In this document: piece by piece, positions 14,151 to 16,260 of the stretch
Numbering within the stretch: the first letter of the stretch is position 1
Layout: each line of letters begins with the position of its first letter
Assembly (NCBI GenBank): GCA_910587905.1
Contig: CAJUOF010000159.1
Location: 1-16,260, forward strand
DNA length: 16,260 nt
Reading direction: 5' to 3'
From: an uncultured Lachnospiraceae bacterium
GTDB lineage: Bacteria; Bacillota_A; Clostridia; Lachnospirales; Lachnospiraceae
Program-made: the position numbers and the translations under genes
Notes under the pieces: model-generated
Told to the model about the DNA's origin: nothing
Databases searched by the model: none
The model's input: the letters and a program-made list of their open reading frames with translations, nothing else

Positions 14151-14184
14151 GATGGCTGCACAAAGACTGTGCAGCCGTCCCTTT
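14151..14184 (+). terminator. Rho-independent terminator after copy 4
   Basis: GATGGCTGCACA (14151-14162) pairs with TGTGCAGCCGTC (14168-14179), 12 bp with one G-T pair and a 5-nt loop, then CCTTTT. It is the most terminator-like of the four related hairpins. Confidence 0.7.
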
Positions 14185-14185
14185 T

Positions 14186-14359
14186 ATGTACACGGGCACC
14201 AAAGGATTTGTTCAGGATTTCATCTGTGCTTAAGGAAACATCTGTTCTGATGAAGGCACGAAGGGCTTTCGGGTCATGGAATTCCTCCTTGGGATAGCTG
14301 ATCAGTATCACGGCGTAATTCAGGATGATCCCGTTACAGGAAAGCTTGACAGTAACCAT
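14186..14359 (-). pseudogene. DDE transposase remnant
   Basis: The minus-strand frame from ATG 14359 reads, after a poor start, ISYPKEEFHDPKALRAFIRT followed by DVSLSTDEIL. It resembles the strand-turn-strand before the catalytic glutamate in IS4/IS701-type DDE transposases (pattern RAFI.TD.SL...EIL). The remaining frame runs into the copy 4 hairpin and its antisense and is not transposase-like. Both the N-terminal catalytic part and the following helix with the last acidic residue are missing, so only about 55 codons of a full gene are left. Confidence 0.6.
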
Positions 14360-14383
14360 TGATGGAAAATTTGTCAGTGCTGA

Positions 14384-14412
14384 TTGTAATAATGAGAAAG
14401 CGTTGTTATACT
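14384..14412 (+). promoter_or_regulatory. Promoter of the degenerate toxin-antitoxin pair
   Basis: TTGTAA (14384-14389) and TATACT (14407-14412) are 17 bp apart, about 59 bp before the antitoxin ATG at 14471. Phd/YefM-type operons are usually autorepressed by binding near such a promoter, but no operator palindrome stands out here. Confidence 0.6.
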
Positions 14413-14470
14413 ATAGATATGGAAACATAAAATATGAGAAAAATAAACCATTTAGTAAGGAGTTGCTATC

Positions 14471-14709
14471 ATGACTGCAATCAGTGTAACAAAGGCAAGA
14501 AAAAATATATATATCAAATATTATCGGATGTTAATAGCAGTGGTCAGCCGATCATAATCACGAATAATCGCGGGAAAAATGGTGTTCTCATATCAGAGGA
14601 TGGTTGGAATGCTATTCAGGAAACATTATATTTGAATTCTATTCCAGGTATGGTGGAAAGTATTGTTGATGCAGGAAATGAACCTTTGGAAGAATGTTCT
14701 ATAATATAA
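14471..14709 (+). pseudogene. Phd/YefM-family antitoxin, frameshifted
   Basis: From ATG 14471 (AAGGAG 7 bp upstream) the frame reads MTAISVTKARKNIY, the typical DNA-binding start of a Phd/YefM antitoxin. It then shifts after the AATATATATATC tract. The continuation in the +2 frame, QILSDVNSSGQPIIITNNRG then SEDGWNAIQETLYLNSIPGM, is a complete remainder ending at TAA 14707-14709. Removing one AT from the tract restores a single frame of the usual length of about 80 aa. Intact, it would repress the operon and neutralise the toxin. A recent slippage event or a sequencing error in the AT repeat are both possible. Confidence 0.8.
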
Positions 14710-14728
14710 TCCAAACGAGGAATGGTAA

Positions 14729-14942
14729 ATGTATATAATCAGATTTAGTAAACAGGCTGATAAAGAAAAAAGCTGTTGAAAGGGGCGGGGCTTGCTCCAA
14801 AAGCAAAAATATTCCAGAAGGATTAATATACAGCATAGATTGCTTTATCAGGTATATAATGAGCCGACTGTTATTGATGGAATAGTATGAAGGAACAATA
14901 AAAGTTGTTCGTATGTGGTCGCATTATGATGCTGTGAGATAA
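14729..14942 (+). pseudogene. Txe/YoeB-family toxin remnant
   Basis: Starting at ATG 14729, MYIIRFSKQADKEK matches the N-terminus of Txe/YoeB mRNA interferases. After a missing A in the A-run the next frame gives KLLKGAGLAPKAK, then a large part of the middle of the family is absent. The C-terminal segment RRINIQHRLLYQVYNEPTVI and, after a 2-bp loss, YEGTIKVVRMWSHYD completes the fold's tail, which includes residues near the active site. At least two frameshifts plus an internal deletion of roughly 25-30 codons show it is dead. It follows the antitoxin by 19 bp. Confidence 0.75.
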
Positions 14943-14966
14943 ATGGAGAAGCACCAACACATAGTT

Positions 14967-15007
14967 CTAAGCCATCGGTCAAAACCTGTGGCTTAGCATT
15001 TTTTTGA
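14967..15007 (+). terminator. Terminator after the toxin-antitoxin remnant
   Basis: CTAAGCCA (14967-14974) pairs perfectly with TGGCTTAG (14989-14996); an inner GGT/ACC pairing tightens the 14-nt loop. A run of seven Ts follows within 4 bp on the plus strand. Confidence 0.75.
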
Positions 15008-15051
15008 GGTCTGATTATTTCGCGGTTCCGACTCCACCAGTACACACTTGA

Positions 15052-15253
15052 GAGAATGCCGGCCTGTCCCGGAACATGATAGCCGCAACCAGACAAATGT
15101 CAAAAAACTCTGTCGGTGACGTGATACCCGAAGTTCTGCCAGGGATACACCAAACATACTGCCGCAAACAGGCTGACAAACCATCTCGAGCACAAGCCGG
15201 GCATTGTGACCGAGGTGGATTGGTCAGGGCCGGCAATGCTCTATGTTGACACT
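15052..15253 (+). pseudogene. IS21-family istA transposase remnant
   Basis: Plus-strand fragments read ENAGLSRNMIAATRQMSKNS (15052 on), typical of the N-terminal helix-turn-helix of IstA. After a deletion and frame change come YPKFCQGYTKHTAANRLTNH and HLEHKPGIVTEVDWSGPAML with YVDT, where EVDWSG is the start of the IS21 rve catalytic domain. The rest of istA and all of istB are missing. The fragment stops abruptly at about 15253, where it directly abuts the tail of the oppositely oriented ATPase remnant, so one element was inserted into or recombined with the other. Confidence 0.75.
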
Positions 15254-15254
15254 C

Positions 15255-15587
15255 TTATCCATTTGGGCCCCAAGTGTCAGCGCATCGGTCATCAAGCACC
15301 AGGCATGGGGTCCCCTGGGAATAGCTGTGGACGGCGGAAAGCGCCGCCTGGTCGATGATAGAGGCTGCCCCTCCGGCACAGGCGATCTTGTGGAGGACAT
15401 ACTGCGCGACTTCCGAATCTGTGAGTCCGGAAAAGTTGTAATGCACGGTGATCCTCTGGCGCAGGACCTCATTGACTGCCAGGATGAGGGGCTGCTTCTT
15501 GTCCCTGTAAAGGTAGAGGATCTGCTCCTGTACGGCGCGGAACATGCCGGGGTTGAAGGAAAACCCATAGTAAGAACGGAACATCAT
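15255..15587 (-). pseudogene. TniB/ExeA-like transposition AAA ATPase, internally deleted
   Basis: The frame starts MMFRSYYGFSFNP, then jumps directly to GMFRAVQEQILYLYRDKKQP, so the segment that carries Walker A in this family is absent. After LILAVNE it jumps again to VLRQRITVHYNFSGLTDSEV, losing the Walker B/sensor segment. The C-terminal end DALTLGAQMDK appears in another frame near 15240-15300. It cannot hydrolyse ATP. In an intact element such an ATPase selects target DNA for the transposase encoded just upstream. ATG 15587 overlaps the transposase stop codon, which points to translational coupling in the parent element. Confidence 0.75.
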
Positions 15588-16167
15588 GCCTCACCCACGA
15601 TCCTTGAATAATCAATGGACGGCGTGTTGTTACGTTTCGTCCTGCAGTTCTCATTCTTATCCGTAGGTCGGATGGAGTAATGCTCCCCCTCATAAAGGCT
15701 GAAGGCGGAGGACATGTCGTCCGGCAGGAAGCGGATCTCCACTTTCGAGGAGATGAACTGCATGGGGACGTCATAGGACACCCTATCTATGGACACGGTG
15801 GAATCCTTACCCACCTTCCTGGTAATGCGATTCAGGAAACACTCTTCCAGCCACTGCCTGGACTTTTGCATGCGGATGGCAGAACGGGTCTGCTGGTAGC
15901 CTCCCAAGGGCGTAGTGCCGATGCTGGAATGGACAGATGTATTATAAGAGCGCATGTAGTCCTTAAGGAGCCCATTGAACTGTGCCAGGGAAGTGATGGA
16001 GTCCATGTCCAGCGTATAGAGCCATGTCTCCTTGAGCGTCCTGAACTGGCGCTCAATTTTTGCTTTCGGGGCACCATCACGGATCTTCGTGTGTAAAAGT
16101 ACGGTGCCGATGGAGCCGCAGATGAGGGAAAACTGCTCGTTCGAGTGTAACCGGTAGATAGTCCGTA
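15584..16167 (-). pseudogene. Mu/TnsB-like rve transposase, 5'-truncated
   Basis: The minus-strand frame is open from about 16167 with NEQFSLICGSIGTVLLHTK, RDGAPKAKIERQFRTLKETW and SITSLAQFNGLLKDYMRSYN, the end of an rve integrase core including the E of KIERQ that I take as the last catalytic acidic residue. A Mu-transposase C-terminal domain follows (STVSIDRVSYDVPMQFIS, then FSLYEGEHYSIRPTDKNEN). The N-terminal DNA-binding part and the first catalytic aspartates are missing, cut off at about 16167 near an unrelated hairpin. The frame is otherwise intact to its stop at 15584. Confidence 0.75.
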
Positions 16168-16177
16168 CCTATACAAA

Positions 16178-16218
16178 ACTGGAGCAAACCTGTATGATAG
16201 AAACAGATTTGCTCCAGT
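16178..16218 (-). terminator. Long hairpin at the right border of the mobile remnants
   Basis: ACTGGAGCAAACCTGT (16178-16193) pairs with ACAGATTTGCTCCAGT (16203-16218), 16 bp with one mismatch and a 9-nt loop. On the minus strand it is followed by TTTTGTAT, on the plus strand by CTTTATTT. It can terminate the gene entering from the right edge; an inverted repeat belonging to a mobile element is the other option. Confidence 0.6.
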
Positions 16219-16220
16219 CT

Positions 16221-16260
16221 TTATTTCACTTCTTCTTTACCGGGCTTCCGGCAGTTCGCA
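16221..16260 (-). CDS. Possible C-terminal end of a gene entering from the right edge
   Basis: Twelve minus-strand codons reading ANCRKPGKEEVK and a TAA at 16221-16223 lie directly upstream of the strong hairpin at 16178-16218. Stop-then-hairpin spacing and the basic tail suit a real gene end, but 12 residues do not allow any identification. Confidence 0.3.
   Translation of the reverse strand, partial: ANCRKPGKEEVK

Noticed and set aside
14045..14185. C-terminal half of the minus-strand transposase-like frame
   Set aside because: This part is antisense to copy 4 and its hairpin; only 14186-14359 is transposase-like.

Overview
The window looks like a stretch of a spore-forming, Gram-positive clostridial chromosome, most likely Lachnospiraceae. 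Pointers are the TyrRS type, the cwl-type amidase with a SPOR domain, strong AAGGAGG ribosome binding sites, the Spo0A-type domains and the style of the mobile elements. The species cannot be named from sequence alone. Bases 1-225 carry a strong minus-strand promoter with an A-rich upstream element and a leader running off the left edge, probably that of an rRNA operon.

Layout. (1) 404-2971: a cell-wall amidase (-), tyrS (+) and an unrecognised 82-aa protein (-). (2) 3049-5750: an ECF sigma factor and a membrane-anchored beta-propeller protein, one minus-strand unit. (3) 5900-7715: an SCP2-like protein and an iron-dependent alcohol dehydrogenase, one minus-strand operon with a clear sigma-A promoter and a terminator. 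(4) 7869-14184: four near-identical 122-aa genes (7969, 12426, 12974, 13764, all +). I read each as a free-standing Spo0A C-terminal (DNA-binding) domain without a receiver domain. Each lies downstream of a 10-bp-phased array of GTC boxes and is followed by a related GC-rich hairpin. (5) 8407-12229: between the first and second of these cassettes, a minus-strand operon of a P-loop kinase, a TagD-like cytidylyltransferase/Gfo-Idh oxidoreductase fusion, and a nucleotidyltransferase/PLP-aminotransferase fusion. This looks like a pathway to a CDP-activated, possibly aminated, small polyol or phosphonate for decorating surface polymers. (6) 14186-16260: a graveyard of mobile DNA: a DDE transposase remnant, a broken Phd/Txe-type toxin-antitoxin pair, an IS21 istA remnant, and a decayed Mu/TnsB-like transposase plus TniB/ExeA-like ATPase pair.

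The most interesting system is the Spo0A_C-like family with its phased arrays. In all four cassettes GTC recurs at exact 10-bp steps, and the number of steps differs between cassettes only by whole units of 10 bp. Tandem 0A boxes, the sites of Spo0A, are also placed 10 bp apart in the abrB promoter. This suggests a multicopy, auto- or cross-regulated transcription-factor family binding one face of the helix in a cooperative row. Its second array sits between divergent genes and could also control the nucleotide-activation operon.
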